Assembly (NCBI GenBank): GCA_903918195.1
Contig: CAIXDS010000360.1
Location: 1-36,567 of the forward strand
Direction of reading: 5' to 3'
Origin: an uncultured Acetobacteraceae bacterium
GTDB lineage: Bacteria; Pseudomonadota; Alphaproteobacteria; Acetobacterales; Acetobacteraceae
DNA: 36,567 nucleotides
The notes beneath the pieces were generated by a model, which did no database searches, was not told the DNA's origin, and saw only the letters and a program-made list of their open reading frames with translations. The first letter of the stretch is position 1. Every line of letters begins with the position of its first letter. Shown piece by piece: positions 1 to 8,362 of this stretch. The translations under genes and the position numbers were made by a program.

Positions 1-87
1 AATGATGGCCCACTCCTCGTCCGTCAGGTCGCTTGGGTAACGCAATTTGCTGCGGTCATACCGGGCACGGTTCTCGTTCGTCCACAT
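1..87 (-). CDS. IS5-family transposase, N-terminal fragment (partial)
   Basis: The first 29 codons start at the ATG at 87-85 and run off the window. They encode a peptide beginning MWTNENRARYDRSKLRYPSD and continuing with a DLTDEEW-like block. This is the characteristic opening of transposases of the IS5 family (IS427/IS1031 types), which catalyse DDE cut-and-paste movement. A GGAG ribosome-binding site lies about 9 bases upstream of the ATG. The orientation is the same as the interrupted pglX gene. Only the N-terminus is visible, so integrity and activity cannot be judged. Confidence 0.85.
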   Translation of the reverse strand, partial: MWTNENRARYDRSKLRYPSDLTDEEWAII

Positions 88-166
88 ACGGCGGCTCCTG
101 CGAATCGGGCTGCCACCATCGAATCACAAGTGATTCCAACAACTCAAGATGTTCCTGGATGGACAC
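1..166 (-). mobile_element. IS5-family insertion sequence, one end only
   Basis: The reverse strand carries the start of an IS5-type transposase preceded by about 80 bp of non-coding sequence. I place the element end near 166, because pglX homology stops there and a TTA triplet at 167-169 could be one copy of a 3-bp TNA target duplication, as in the IS1031 group of IS5. The terminal bases on the reverse strand would read GTGTCCATCCAGG. A 7-bp half-site palindrome, GAATCAC-AA-GTGATTC, sits at 121-136, a short distance inside the end. The other end, the second inverted repeat and the second target copy are outside the window. The exact boundary is inferred. Confidence 0.75.
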
Positions 167-1806
167 TTAGTGCTGGCCGCCAACGCGCCAAAGGGCGGAT
201 TCATCACCACCACATCGAATACCTCCCGCGTCAGGTCGATCACGCGCAGACCCTGCAACGCATCCTGGGAAAAAAGCCGCCCTTGATAGGTCGCCCGCGC
301 CGCCTGCGCGAAGCCGGCAAGCGCCTCGCGCAAATCCGACTCGATCTGCGCCCAACTCTTCCGGCTTCCGTGTTCGCGGAGCAGGTCGGCGACCCGGCCA
401 TAAACCTGTTCGATCAGTCGCGGCAGCTCCTTCTCCACCTGCAGCAGAATGCCAAGCTCCGGCAGCCCCTTGAGGAGGAAAAGAGTCTTTTCGAACAGTT
501 CCGCCTCCAGCCGATCGAGGCGCTGCATAAAGCTGCGGCGCAAATCCGCCTCGGCCGGCGGCGCCACCGCCGCCACCACTTTCCCGCGCCCCACCAGCGG
601 CCGATCCCCCGCCCTCACGCCGGCCTCATGCCAGGCGCGCTGGGCGCGCAGCCACAGCGCCAGCGAGGCGATCTGGGCGGCGCGCGGATCGATCTCGACG
701 CCATGGATGTTGTGCGCCAGGATCAGCCGCGGCACGTCGCGCAGGTACGCGTCCTCATCGGCGTAGCTGTGGCAGAGGGGCTTGAAGCCGGCATGCGGCT
801 GGGTGGAAACATCCAGGGAGGCCGGGCCGTGTTCCTGCTCCCACGCCCAGGCCTCGCGGTAGATTTCCAGGAACAGGTCGAAAGCGTACAGGCCAAAATG
901 CATCGAGCCGCAGGCCGGGTCGAGCAGCTTGATGCTGCGCGGATCGCGCAGGCGCGGCGCCGGGTCGGGCCGCTCGTCCGGCTTCACCAGCAGATACTGG
1001 CAGCGGTCGCGCAAGGATGTCTGCCCGCCGGTCCAGTTGAACCACAGCCGGCCGAGCGTGTTGTCCACCAGGAACTCCACCACATAGCGCGGGGTGAAGA
1101 ACTGGTTGCGCACCGCCAGTTCGCGGCTGTTGCGCGGCGCCTGGCTGGCCTCGCGCATCGCCTTTCGTTCGTCCTTGCTGTTGAAATACTGATAAATCCA
1201 GCCGATGGTTTCGTCCTCCGCCCAGAGCGGCGCGATATCGGCGGCGTTGATCAGCTCCAGCAGCGGCAGCAGGGCGGGTTCGCGCGGGAACAGCCTTCCG
1301 TTGGGGTAATGGCGATCGAACAGGGCGGGAAGATCGAGGCTGTAGAGGTCGCAGAGGCTGAGCAGGAAGACGCGATAGGAATCCCCGGTCTCGCCCAGGG
1401 CCGAACCGGCCACGCGCTGGTAAAGCTGGAAGGCCTGGGACTGGTAGCCCTTGGCCACGCATTCCCGCACCAGCCCGCGCGCCTCCATCATCCGCAGTGC
1501 CGCCAGCCGGTTGAGCGTGGTGAAAGCCTGCTCGCGCACCATGCGGTCGAGCACGGCCTTGCGCACCGCGGTGTCGGCGTTCGGCGTGGCGGCCAGATAA
1601 TGATCCAGGATTTCGCGCAGGATGCGGGCGGTGGCGAGACGCTGATCATCGAGATGCGCCAGGCTCTCCAGCCCCGCCACGGCGCCGGATTCGGGGTCGA
1701 GGCCGTAATCCTGCTGGAACTGCTTGGCGAACTCGTCGGTCAGGATCGACCGCGCCTCCGTCACGAAGCGCTGCAGCCGGGTCCGTGTGGTGTCATCAAA
1801 GGCCAT
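124..1806 (-). pseudogene. pglX: BREX adenine-specific DNA methyltransferase PglX, truncated by IS5 insertion
   Basis: PglX is the BREX methyltransferase that marks host DNA at an asymmetric adenine site and is also needed for phage restriction. The start chosen is the ATG at 1806, 4 nt after the brxC stop, with GAAGG upstream. The SAM-binding motif DPACGS lies near residues 296-301. The gamma-class catalytic motif NPPF follows at about 536-539. Homology ends about 12 residues later. The last 13 or so codons (CPSRNILSCWNHL) come from the IS5 end, and a stop follows at 124. Family members are usually about 1100-1250 aa, so the target-recognition half is missing. The rest may lie beyond the insertion, outside the window. 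As it stands the product should not methylate. Confidence 0.85.
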
Positions 1807-1810
1807 GCGG

Positions 1811-4800
1811 TCAGACCTTCTCAAACGCCAGATCGAAGTCGCTGAGCGCAAGCTCATCCCGCAGATCGGAGAGCGCGCGGATCAGCGCGTCCAGTTCGGC
1901 GAGGCTGCCGATCTGTGCCGGGATTGGCACCGTCATCAGCACCTTGTCGCGCAGGCCGGGATGGGGCTTGATAGGTGGCTGGCGGCGCGCCTTGCCTTCC
2001 TTGACGATTTTCGCCCTCGTCTCGGCAATGGTGGTCTCGATATCGAACTGGCGCGACAGCAAGCGCTTCAAACCGGCCATGTCGGGTGCGCCATGGAGCG
2101 CCAACTTCTGGATTTCGTCCAGCGTCCCCGCCTGTTCTTCGGCGGTGAACGCGGACCATTCCGCAAGCAGTGCCAGCTCGGCCTCGGCGGTCAGAATCCG
2201 GCTCGCCTGCGCCGCCTGCATGGCCACGACCGCCTCCGTCACCCGCGCCTCAATGGCGGTACGGCGGGTGCTGAGGTCGGCCTTGCGCTTGAAGAAGTCG
2301 TCCTGCGCCAAAATATCGGCGACCGCCTCCAGGTCGTCGCTTGTGGCTTCACGGACGTCCTTGGGCACGCCGGTGGCCGGAAGCTCGCCGACACCGCGGC
2401 CCAGGTCGCGCAGAGCCCTGATGGTCTCGCCGATGCCCTGCTCGAAGGCGAGCCTGGCCGCAATGGCCCACTTCAAACCGTCATAGAGCGGGGACTGTTC
2501 CGCGCCGAATCGCTGCGGCGCATCCGAGGCGTCGGAGAGCAGCATATCGGCGATCTGCTGGTTGGCGGAGCGCACCGTGTCCACGCCGGGCAGGCCCAGT
2601 GCCTGCAACCGCTCACCAAGGGGGGCCAATTGGTGTTGCAGCGAGGGGAGCAATTTCTGCGCCGCTTTGCCGATGTCCTCTTCCAGCGGCACCACCGAAT
2701 CGCCGGAAAGGTCGGTCAGGCGCTCCGCCGCCCGCGCGAGCACCTCCATGGAAGGGCGGTCGTCGCGGAGGGCGACGCCGACTGGCTTGAAGCTGTTGTT
2801 GGTCTTGAGCGCCTCGATGGCCTGCTGGCCGGCGACCGTGACCTCCCGGCCCGATACCTTGAGCTTGACCTCGCCGGCGACGAGGAGGGCAGCGACCATG
2901 TAGCGGACGGTGTCGGGTGACCAGCCGAAGGGCGAGCCGGAGAAGACATCCAGCAGCTTCTTGCCCTCGACCGTGCCCGTCCGCTCGACATAGTCCTTGA
3001 TGCTGACAAGGCCTTTCTGGTCGGTCTTGATGGAAGGAGCGCCGCCAGAGATCTGAACGAGGCCGAGCGGATCGTTCTGCGAGGTGATCGCCCGCAGGTT
3101 CGGGGCACGGAGGAACCTCTCGGCCAGATCGGTGCCGACGCGCTCGGGCGCCTCCTGATAGCGGTCGAACACGCGCTCGGCGGCCTCCGCCAGGTGCTTC
3201 TTGAAAGCCGCGAGCACGGATTGGTCGAGGCTGTCCACGGCTGTCACCTTGCCGCGGAAAATGAACGATCCCAGGCTCAGGTTCCGGATGATCTTCTGGC
3301 CAAGCTCAGTGGCGAGGCGAGAGGCGCGGTCGATCTGGCTCTGGCAATACTCCTTGACCTCCTGGTCGGGGTCGTGGCGGTGCAATTCCGCGATGCGCTG
3401 GCAGCGGCAAATCTCGGCGACATGGTCGTCGGCCTCGGTGGAGCGCCGGGCCAGCAGGGTGATGATGTTCTCGGAAGATTTGTGACGGGACTCGTCGGTG
3501 AGGCGCCCTTTCTCGGCGTCGTAGTCGGTCGGATCGGCGAAGGCGACGACGGTCTGCACCGCCTCCCGCTCGCCAGCCAGGGTGAGTTGCTGGCCTCCGG
3601 ACTGGTGCTTCAGCCCAGCGGTGACCGAGAGCGTGCCGTGGAGCCTGACGCTGGGCAGCGGCTCGAAAATCTCCTTCAGGGACTCGTTGAACACGCGCTT
3701 GAGGTCGGGCGAACGAGGCGTGAGCTTGGCCCGTTCCCGCTCGACGTCGTTGAGCTTTTCGCTGAAGAACCGGAGTGTGCCGTCCTTCTCGCCGAGGGGA
3801 ACGATGGGGTCCTTGAGCAGACGGTCGGTGGCTTCCTTGACCTGATCCGCCAATGACGCGGCGGCCGCCGCCGGATGCATCAGCGCGGCGACATTCCCGG
3901 GCGACACCGGCAGATTGTTGAGGATCTGAAGAACCGCGACTGTCTTGCCGACGCCTTGGCAGAATTCGTCGTCGGGGAACCGGATCAGGACCTTGTCAAC
4001 AGCCTGATGAATGGAGGGAAACGCGCGTTTGATGTCTTTCTCCAGGGAATCATAGAGCGTCACCATGGTGGCGAGCCAGCCGACGTCGCGATCTGCCACC
4101 GGCTGCTGCGATCCGGCCCCCTCGACCAGAATGTCCTGAATGACCTTGATTGCCGAGCGCAGACCGATGCCACCGGTCGATTTGGCAAGGGCGCCGAGCA
4201 AATGGAGCAGAATGTCGAAATGGGCAGGCAGGAACGGGTAAAGGTTGGTGAACGTCTCGCGGTCGAAGCCGGAGTCGTAGAACTTGGCATCCGTCAGCTT
4301 CGTATGCTGCCGGAGCGCCTGACCATGCCGGTCGAACAGCGTACCAAGCAGGGCCGCGCCCGTCGATGACTTGCCCAGCAGACGGCGGAAGCAGATTTCC
4401 TTGATGTCGCTCGATTCAAGAACAACCGTAATCGGGAAGCGATCCTTCAGCTTGTAGAGCTCAGGCGAGTTGATGACTGCTCGGGGGTCATCCTCGGTCA
4501 GAGTTTGCTGGGCGGTGCCGATGATCCAGACCTTGCCCCCGCCAATTTCCTTAATGTTTTTGGAAAGACCGTCAAGATCAAGGATCTTGTTTTGGTATGA
4601 GCCGACGTATTGGCCGATTTCGTCGATGACGAAAATGATATGGGTTTTGCCCGAGGCCTCGCGCACGATGTCGATCATCTCCTGAACGCGATCGTTCATG
4701 AGATAGACGGTGTCGCTGGTGGCGGTGGTGAAGGTCTGCTCGGTGCGGAAGAGCGTGGGGTAGAGCTTGTGGGCCAGGCGGGGAATGACGCTGTCCACAA

Positions 4801-5413
4801 CCAACTCATCGTTTCTGTAGTCCGACCAGTCCGCGCCGGTGTCGTCGCGGAATGCCTGCTCGAACTCGCCATACCGGCCGTCTTTCCGCAGGCGGCGTTC
4901 AAGCGCGGCGACCTTGAGGTTGCGGGAGTAATTCGCGTATTGAAGGACTTTGTAATAAAGAACAGCGGAAACCTCGGCGAGCGAGGCGCCGGCGATTTGC
5001 TCGCTCGCCAGATCGAGCATGACGACGGCCGCGGGGAAGCTGGCCGCCAGCTTTGACAGCAGAGCCTTGGTGGTCGGGCGGTGGAGCCGGTCTTGCAGAT
5101 GACGGAGAAAAGGCTTGCCGTCGAGCGTGATCCGGTCGTCGAAGGCAAACCCAAGGTACTTGGTGAAAGAGCTTTTGCCGGAACCGTAGAAACCTGAGAC
5201 CCAGACGCCGATTTCGTGGCTGGCACCAGTCTCCATCGCCGCCTGCATCTTCTCCAGGAGCTGTTCGAGCTGCTGCTCGATGCTCTCGGTGACGATGTAT
5301 TCGGAAATCTCTGCCTTCAGGCGCTGCTCCTGCGAGGCCTGATAGGTGATGACCTTCTCAATGGTACGATAAATGTCTTTGCCGGCGTCGAAGAGGGTGC
5401 GGATTTGAGTCAT
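1811..5413 (-). CDS. brxC: BREX system P-loop ATPase BrxC
   Basis: A 1200-residue protein matching BrxC (also called PglY), the large ATPase of BREX phage-exclusion systems. A Walker A motif GFYGSGKS spans residues 74-81. A Walker B strand IIFVIDE ends at Asp264-Glu265. A conserved N-terminal block with IYRTIEKV and a helical region precede the P-loop. The long C-terminal half is rich in charged helices and has no other motif I can name. BrxC is core in BREX and is thought to act with BrxB, PglX and PglZ on DNA. The gene sits between brxB (26 bp away) and pglX (4 bp away), on the same strand, clearly in one operon. It is full length with no frameshift. The function is assigned by family; no activity can be read directly from sequence. 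Confidence 0.93.
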   Translation of the reverse strand: MTQIRTLFDAGKDIYRTIEKVITYQASQEQRLKAEISEYIVTESIEQQLEQLLEKMQAAMETGASHEIGVWVSGFYGSGKSSFTKYLGFAFDDRITLDGKPFLRHLQDRLHRPTTKALLSKLAASFPAAVVMLDLASEQIAGASLAEVSAVLYYKVLQYANYSRNLKVAALERRLRKDGRYGEFEQAFRDDTGADWSDYRNDELVVDSVIPRLAHKLYPTLFRTEQTFTTATSDTVYLMNDRVQEMIDIVREASGKTHIIFVIDEIGQYVGSYQNKILDLDGLSKNIKEIGGGKVWIIGTAQQTLTEDDPRAVINSPELYKLKDRFPITVVLESSDIKEICFRRLLGKSSTGAALLGTLFDRHGQALRQHTKLTDAKFYDSGFDRETFTNLYPFLPAHFDILLHLLGALAKSTGGIGLRSAIKVIQDILVEGAGSQQPVADRDVGWLATMVTLYDSLEKDIKRAFPSIHQAVDKVLIRFPDDEFCQGVGKTVAVLQILNNLPVSPGNVAALMHPAAAAASLADQVKEATDRLLKDPIVPLGEKDGTLRFFSEKLNDVERERAKLTPRSPDLKRVFNESLKEIFEPLPSVRLHGTLSVTAGLKHQSGGQQLTLAGEREAVQTVVAFADPTDYDAEKGRLTDESRHKSSENIITLLARRSTEADDHVAEICRCQRIAELHRHDPDQEVKEYCQSQIDRASRLATELGQKIIRNLSLGSFIFRGKVTAVDSLDQSVLAAFKKHLAEAAERVFDRYQEAPERVGTDLAERFLRAPNLRAITSQNDPLGLVQISGGAPSIKTDQKGLVSIKDYVERTGTVEGKKLLDVFSGSPFGWSPDTVRYMVAALLVAGEVKLKVSGREVTVAGQQAIEALKTNNSFKPVGVALRDDRPSMEVLARAAERLTDLSGDSVVPLEEDIGKAAQKLLPSLQHQLAPLGERLQALGLPGVDTVRSANQQIADMLLSDASDAPQRFGAEQSPLYDGLKWAIAARLAFEQGIGETIRALRDLGRGVGELPATGVPKDVREATSDDLEAVADILAQDDFFKRKADLSTRRTAIEARVTEAVVAMQAAQASRILTAEAELALLAEWSAFTAEEQAGTLDEIQKLALHGAPDMAGLKRLLSRQFDIETTIAETRAKIVKEGKARRQPPIKPHPGLRDKVLMTVPIPAQIGSLAELDALIRALSDLRDELALSDFDLAFEKV

Positions 5414-5439
5414 GGTGATTCCGATCGAGACGTCTTGTT

Positions 5440-6015
5440 TCAGCCGCCGACATGCACAGAGCGGTAGTTGCCGTCCTCGGGATAAAAGCCGAGGAATCTC
5501 AGTCGAGTCGTCCCCGTCCGAGTGCCCGGGTAGAGGAAAATGGTCGGGACATGGAACTTGCCCTGGAGCTGCGCCTCGATGGCGCCGATCCTGAGGTATG
5601 GATGCAGAGCCTCAAGGTCAGTGATCAGCATGATGGTGGAGGACCGACCCTCAAGGGCGGCTAGCCGTTCCTCCAGCCGGGATTGAAGCCGTCCCTGGGC
5701 CGTCAGCGCATTCGCCAGCGAGGCGTTGGTTCGCGCCCAGGACAGCGGATCCTTGCGGTCGGCCTCAAGCCAGACCTTGCGCAGGGGGGCCTTGGCGAGG
5801 ATATCGGCGATATGCTCGGCGATGGAAAAGGTCTCAACCTGCCAGCCGGCGTTCGCAAGCTTCGCCGTCCAGGCCGGCATGAGTCGCTTTACTTCCAGTA
5901 GCTGGCTCGGATGGAAGACGAGGTAGAAGATCGGCTCAAAACTGGCGTGGGCGAATTCACGCCCGGCCTCGATCCGGCGGATCAGCTCGTCGAAGTCAGC
6001 CTTGAGCGATGGCAT
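5440..6015 (-). CDS. brxB: BREX protein BrxB (DUF1788)
   Basis: A 191-residue protein of the DUF1788 family, the BrxB component of BREX. Recognisable blocks are the N-terminal FDELIRRIEAGR, the central FSIAEHIADIL, and the C-terminal IFLYPGTRTGTTRLRFLGF segment followed by YRSVHVGG. BrxB is small and lacks known catalytic motifs. In studied BREX systems it is required for defence and probably bridges other components. Its ATG at 6015 overlaps the end of brxA by 20 bp, indicating translational coupling, and brxC starts 26 bp after its stop. Its length is about 190 aa, as usual for the family. Confidence 0.92.
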   Translation of the reverse strand: MPSLKADFDELIRRIEAGREFAHASFEPIFYLVFHPSQLLEVKRLMPAWTAKLANAGWQVETFSIAEHIADILAKAPLRKVWLEADRKDPLSWARTNASLANALTAQGRLQSRLEERLAALEGRSSTIMLITDLEALHPYLRIGAIEAQLQGKFHVPTIFLYPGTRTGTTRLRFLGFYPEDGNYRSVHVGG

Positions 6016-6784
6016 CGGCCAGTTCCTCCATCGACTTGTATTTCCATGCGACCTGGGTGAGGCCGCCCGCTGACTGCACGATCAGTTCCCCCCGCAGGGA
6101 CAGCCGCTTGAGTTCGCCGAGGGCCTCCTCCGCCTCAAGCCCGAAGAGCCCCCAGTCTGGGCTGCGAAGGAGCGCGTTGTCGCCCAGCCCCTTGAAGTGG
6201 AGGTCGTGGGCGAGGACCGAGGCGACCGTTGGTGTAATTCGATATGTCATAATCGGCCTGGCATCAGCCCGCATGGCGCCGAGGAGGCCGAAATCCGCGC
6301 ACGCCCCGAGCAGGTAACGAGCAACGCGGATCCGCGTAGACTCCGACCAAGGGGTTGTCGTCCGCCCGTCGGAAACAGCAGAAGCAACAAAATTTAGGCA
6401 ATCTTCTTTAGAAACGGTGTTCCAGCCGGCAGCGTAGCGGGACCAATAAACCGTATGAACAAAATCAAAAAAAATCTGGTTCACGCGACAAGTAAAAAGA
6501 AAGCAAAGAGCCCTGAAGTCTTCCTTGGCCGTGGTTACCGAAATCCTCTTCAGAAGCTTGGCTGGCGCCCCATCATCGGACAAATATCTGGGGCAGAATG
6601 CCTCGATAATGACGTTGCGCAAACGCCGGGCTGCGACGGTGGGGAAATCGCCAGACGCGAGGGCCGCTTTGAGCAGGTCCTGTCCGTTCATACCCGGTTG
6701 CCAGATGGCCAACAGTTTGAGGGTCTCCGGCACGAGGCCGAGACCTGCCTGCAGCTTCGTGGTGTATTTCGCCGCAGCCGTCAT
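5996..6784 (-). CDS. brxA: BREX protein BrxA (DUF1819)
   Basis: A 262-residue DUF1819/BrxA family protein. BrxA proteins are small all-helical DNA-binding proteins of BREX loci. The family-typical opening is MTAAAKYTTKLQAGLGLVPE, so I take the ATG at 6784-6782 as the start. It overlaps the brxE stop as TGATG. A longer in-frame extension to 6865 has no family similarity and lies inside brxE. Further recognisable parts are a central segment with FFDFVHTVYW and a C-terminal block LRGELIVQSAGG followed by QVAWKYKSMEELADAI. The gene lies directly between brxE and brxB with overlaps on both sides, which supports one polycistronic message. Confidence 0.9.
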   Translation of the reverse strand: MTAAAKYTTKLQAGLGLVPETLKLLAIWQPGMNGQDLLKAALASGDFPTVAARRLRNVIIEAFCPRYLSDDGAPAKLLKRISVTTAKEDFRALCFLFTCRVNQIFFDFVHTVYWSRYAAGWNTVSKEDCLNFVASAVSDGRTTTPWSESTRIRVARYLLGACADFGLLGAMRADARPIMTYRITPTVASVLAHDLHFKGLGDNALLRSPDWGLFGLEAEEALGELKRLSLRGELIVQSAGGLTQVAWKYKSMEELADAIAQG

Positions 6785-7266
6785 CACGCGTCCCGGAAAT
6801 AGGGGAAGCATTGAACGCCGGCAGAAAGGGCGGAGGAATAGAGCGAGGCTGCTTGAGAAACCCACTCCATGTCATCCAGCACGGCCGCCGTCCCAATGAG
6901 AGTCGGCCCCTCCTTGACTTCGGCCGTCCAGCCGGCCAGGCCCGCGAGGGTGGCTCTGGCGACCTCGGCGGAGGACACGCTTGCGGACAGTTTCTGGTCG
7001 GCTGCCTGAATGGCATCGTGAACCCGCTGCTCGATGGCCTCGGGGAGACGAAAGGGATGGAAGGCGCGGCCGATACCGATCCGCTCATCGTGAACCCTCT
7101 TGGCGGCTTCGATAACACCCTGGTACCGGGCTTGCAGCACTCGCGTGCCGAAGACCGGGGTCAGGAACGCCGTGCTCGTCGGAGACATGAAGCTGGACGC
7201 CCACCATCCCGCGTTCTCACGCTCGCCGAGCAGGCCGACGGCCAATCTCAGTGACGCGATCCTCAT
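6784..7266 (-). CDS. brxE: BrxE family protein (BREX type 6 marker)
   Basis: A protein of about 160 residues matching the BrxE family, found at the head of type 6 BREX operons; its function is unknown. The family-like opening is RIASLRLAVGLLGE followed by a WW pair. The middle holds HDERIGIGRAFHPFRLP, and a short C-terminal part reads CFPYFRD. I prefer the ATG at 7266 because GAAGG lies 6 bases upstream. In-frame ATGs at 7284 and 7305 are alternatives that would add 6 or 13 residues. The stop overlaps the brxA start. The gene is the first of the visible BREX run; the 166 bp upstream separates it from hepT. Confidence 0.82.
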   Translation of the reverse strand: MRIASLRLAVGLLGERENAGWWASSFMSPTSTAFLTPVFGTRVLQARYQGVIEAAKRVHDERIGIGRAFHPFRLPEAIEQRVHDAIQAADQKLSASVSSAEVARATLAGLAGWTAEVKEGPTLIGTAAVLDDMEWVSQAASLYSSALSAGVQCFPYFRDA

Positions 7267-7305
7267 GACCGGGCCTTCGTTCATCTTGGCAGAATGTCCA
7301 GTCAT

Positions 7306-7470
7306 TCATATTTCTCTGTTGGCTCTGATAGTATTGAATCGGCATCAATCTTCCCCCAAGGTTCGGGAGATAATCGAGTTCTCAACTTCATCGCCGTTTA
7401 TCAGGATAATCTGTTTGTTCTTCGCCCGTCGGGCCGAAGGATCGGTGCCGGGTCGCGCCGATCCGGCGCA
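7306..7470 (-). promoter_or_regulatory. Intergenic leader likely to hold the BREX operon promoter
   Basis: This gap between hepT and brxE is clearly richer in A+T than the flanking genes and precedes a run of at least five co-directional, overlapping genes. A promoter is therefore expected here. I see no confident -35/-10 pair. An imperfect inverted repeat around CTTCGCCC and GGGCCGAAG at about 7423-7442 could mark the end of the hepT message, but it has no T-run on the relevant strand. This is inferred from position and composition. Confidence 0.3.
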
Positions 7471-7830
7471 TCAACCCGTGCCGTGCAAAGCCGAAAGAGC
7501 CGAGAGGACAGCCTTTTCAAGGGTGTCCAGATGTCCATGCACGACGTTCCACACGAGCCGATCCTCCACCCGCTGGTACTCGTGGCGGAGAACGTTACCA
7601 ATCCCGGCGATCTGACGCCAGGGAACGTTGGGGTGCTCTGCCTTGACGTGGTCGGGCATGTGCCGGTTTGCCTCGGAGATGATTTCCAGGCCTCGCTCGA
7701 CGGCCCGTCGTACGACCCAGCCGCGCTCGTAGGCTTCGTAATCCAGCCCCGCCAGGGCCGAGCGTATGCCCTCGACGGCTTCCAGCATGTCGAGCAGACG
7801 CGCCCGGGGCGTACGTGGCGCGACGGGCAT
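7471..7830 (-). CDS. hepT: HepT-like HEPN-domain toxin (DUF86)
   Basis: A 119-residue DUF86/HEPN protein, the toxin half of MntA/HepT-type toxin-antitoxin modules. Known HepT proteins are RNases with an RX4HXY motif. The matching block here is residues 78-85, GNVLRHEY. His83 and Tyr85 are present, but the usual Arg is Gly78; an Arg sits directly before the His instead. The same GNVLRHEY form is, as I recall, common in one DUF86 subgroup, so activity is uncertain. In studied pairs the motif Tyr is the residue AMPylated by MntA. The gene begins 5 bp after the mntA stop, with no intervening promoter, and precedes the BREX operon on the same strand. Confidence 0.85.
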   Translation of the reverse strand: MPVAPRTPRARLLDMLEAVEGIRSALAGLDYEAYERGWVVRRAVERGLEIISEANRHMPDHVKAEHPNVPWRQIAGIGNVLRHEYQRVEDRLVWNVVHGHLDTLEKAVLSALSALHGTG

Positions 7831-7835
7831 GCGCG

Positions 7836-8141
7836 TCAGAACACCCGGATGGCGCCGGACTCGATGGCCGGCCGCAGCACGGGGTGCAGACTGCCGCGGG
7901 TCGCGAGGTCTACACGGATGCCGCCAAGGGCTTCGCCAATGCGCGCACCGACATCGACAAGGCCGAGCAAATCGAAGGTATCCGGGTCCGCCTGGTCGAG
8001 GAACAGGTCGACATCGGAGGCGGCGGTCGCCTCGTCCCGGGCGGCGGAGCCAAACAGGTACAGGGCGGCGACCCCAGCCTCGCGATCAGGTGCCATAGAG
8101 ACGGTGTCCATTGGACATGGCTTGAAGTTAGCATGCGGCAT
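7836..8141 (-). CDS. mntA: MntA-like minimal nucleotidyltransferase antitoxin
   Basis: A protein of up to 101 residues with the minimal nucleotidyltransferase signature: LFGSAARDE followed by DVD, giving the GS-x10-DxD pattern of the pol-beta superfamily. In MntA/HepT modules this protein neutralises HepT by transferring AMP groups to its motif tyrosine. The third acidic residue of the fold probably lies in the RVDLAT block. The start is uncertain: ATGs at 8141, 8111 and 8096 are in frame, none with a strong ribosome-binding site. The last would give 86 aa, opening MAPDREAGVAALYLFGS, and still keeps the whole motif. It is followed by hepT with a 5-bp gap. Confidence 0.82.
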   Translation of the reverse strand: MPHANFKPCPMDTVSMAPDREAGVAALYLFGSAARDEATAASDVDLFLDQADPDTFDLLGLVDVGARIGEALGGIRVDLATRGSLHPVLRPAIESGAIRVF

Positions 8142-8172
8142 GCCGCCGGGGGAAATGCCCGCGGCGGCATGC
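8138..8172. repeat. Perfect 10-bp stem hairpin at the 5' end of mntA
   Basis: GCATGCCGCC at 8138-8147 and its exact complement at 8163-8172 flank a 15-nt loop. The hairpin spans the furthest upstream mntA start codon. There is no T-run, so it does not look like an intrinsic terminator for either direction. It could be an operator for autoregulation of the toxin-antitoxin pair, but this is speculation from position. The remaining sequence to 8362 shows nothing else I can name. Confidence 0.4.
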
Positions 8173-8362
8173 GCTTGGCGGCCAGAGAAAGTTGTGTCCC
8201 AGTTCCTGCCGCTGCTCCAGTTTGTCCTGGAAAATCAAAGATGTAGTCTTCGCGTATGACATGTCCACCCGCAGCAGCGCCCCCTGGCCACGGCTGCCCC
8301 TGTGTTGACCCCCCCGCCTGCATCCGCTTGAGTTCCCGCCCATTCCGTCGGGAGCGATCGCC

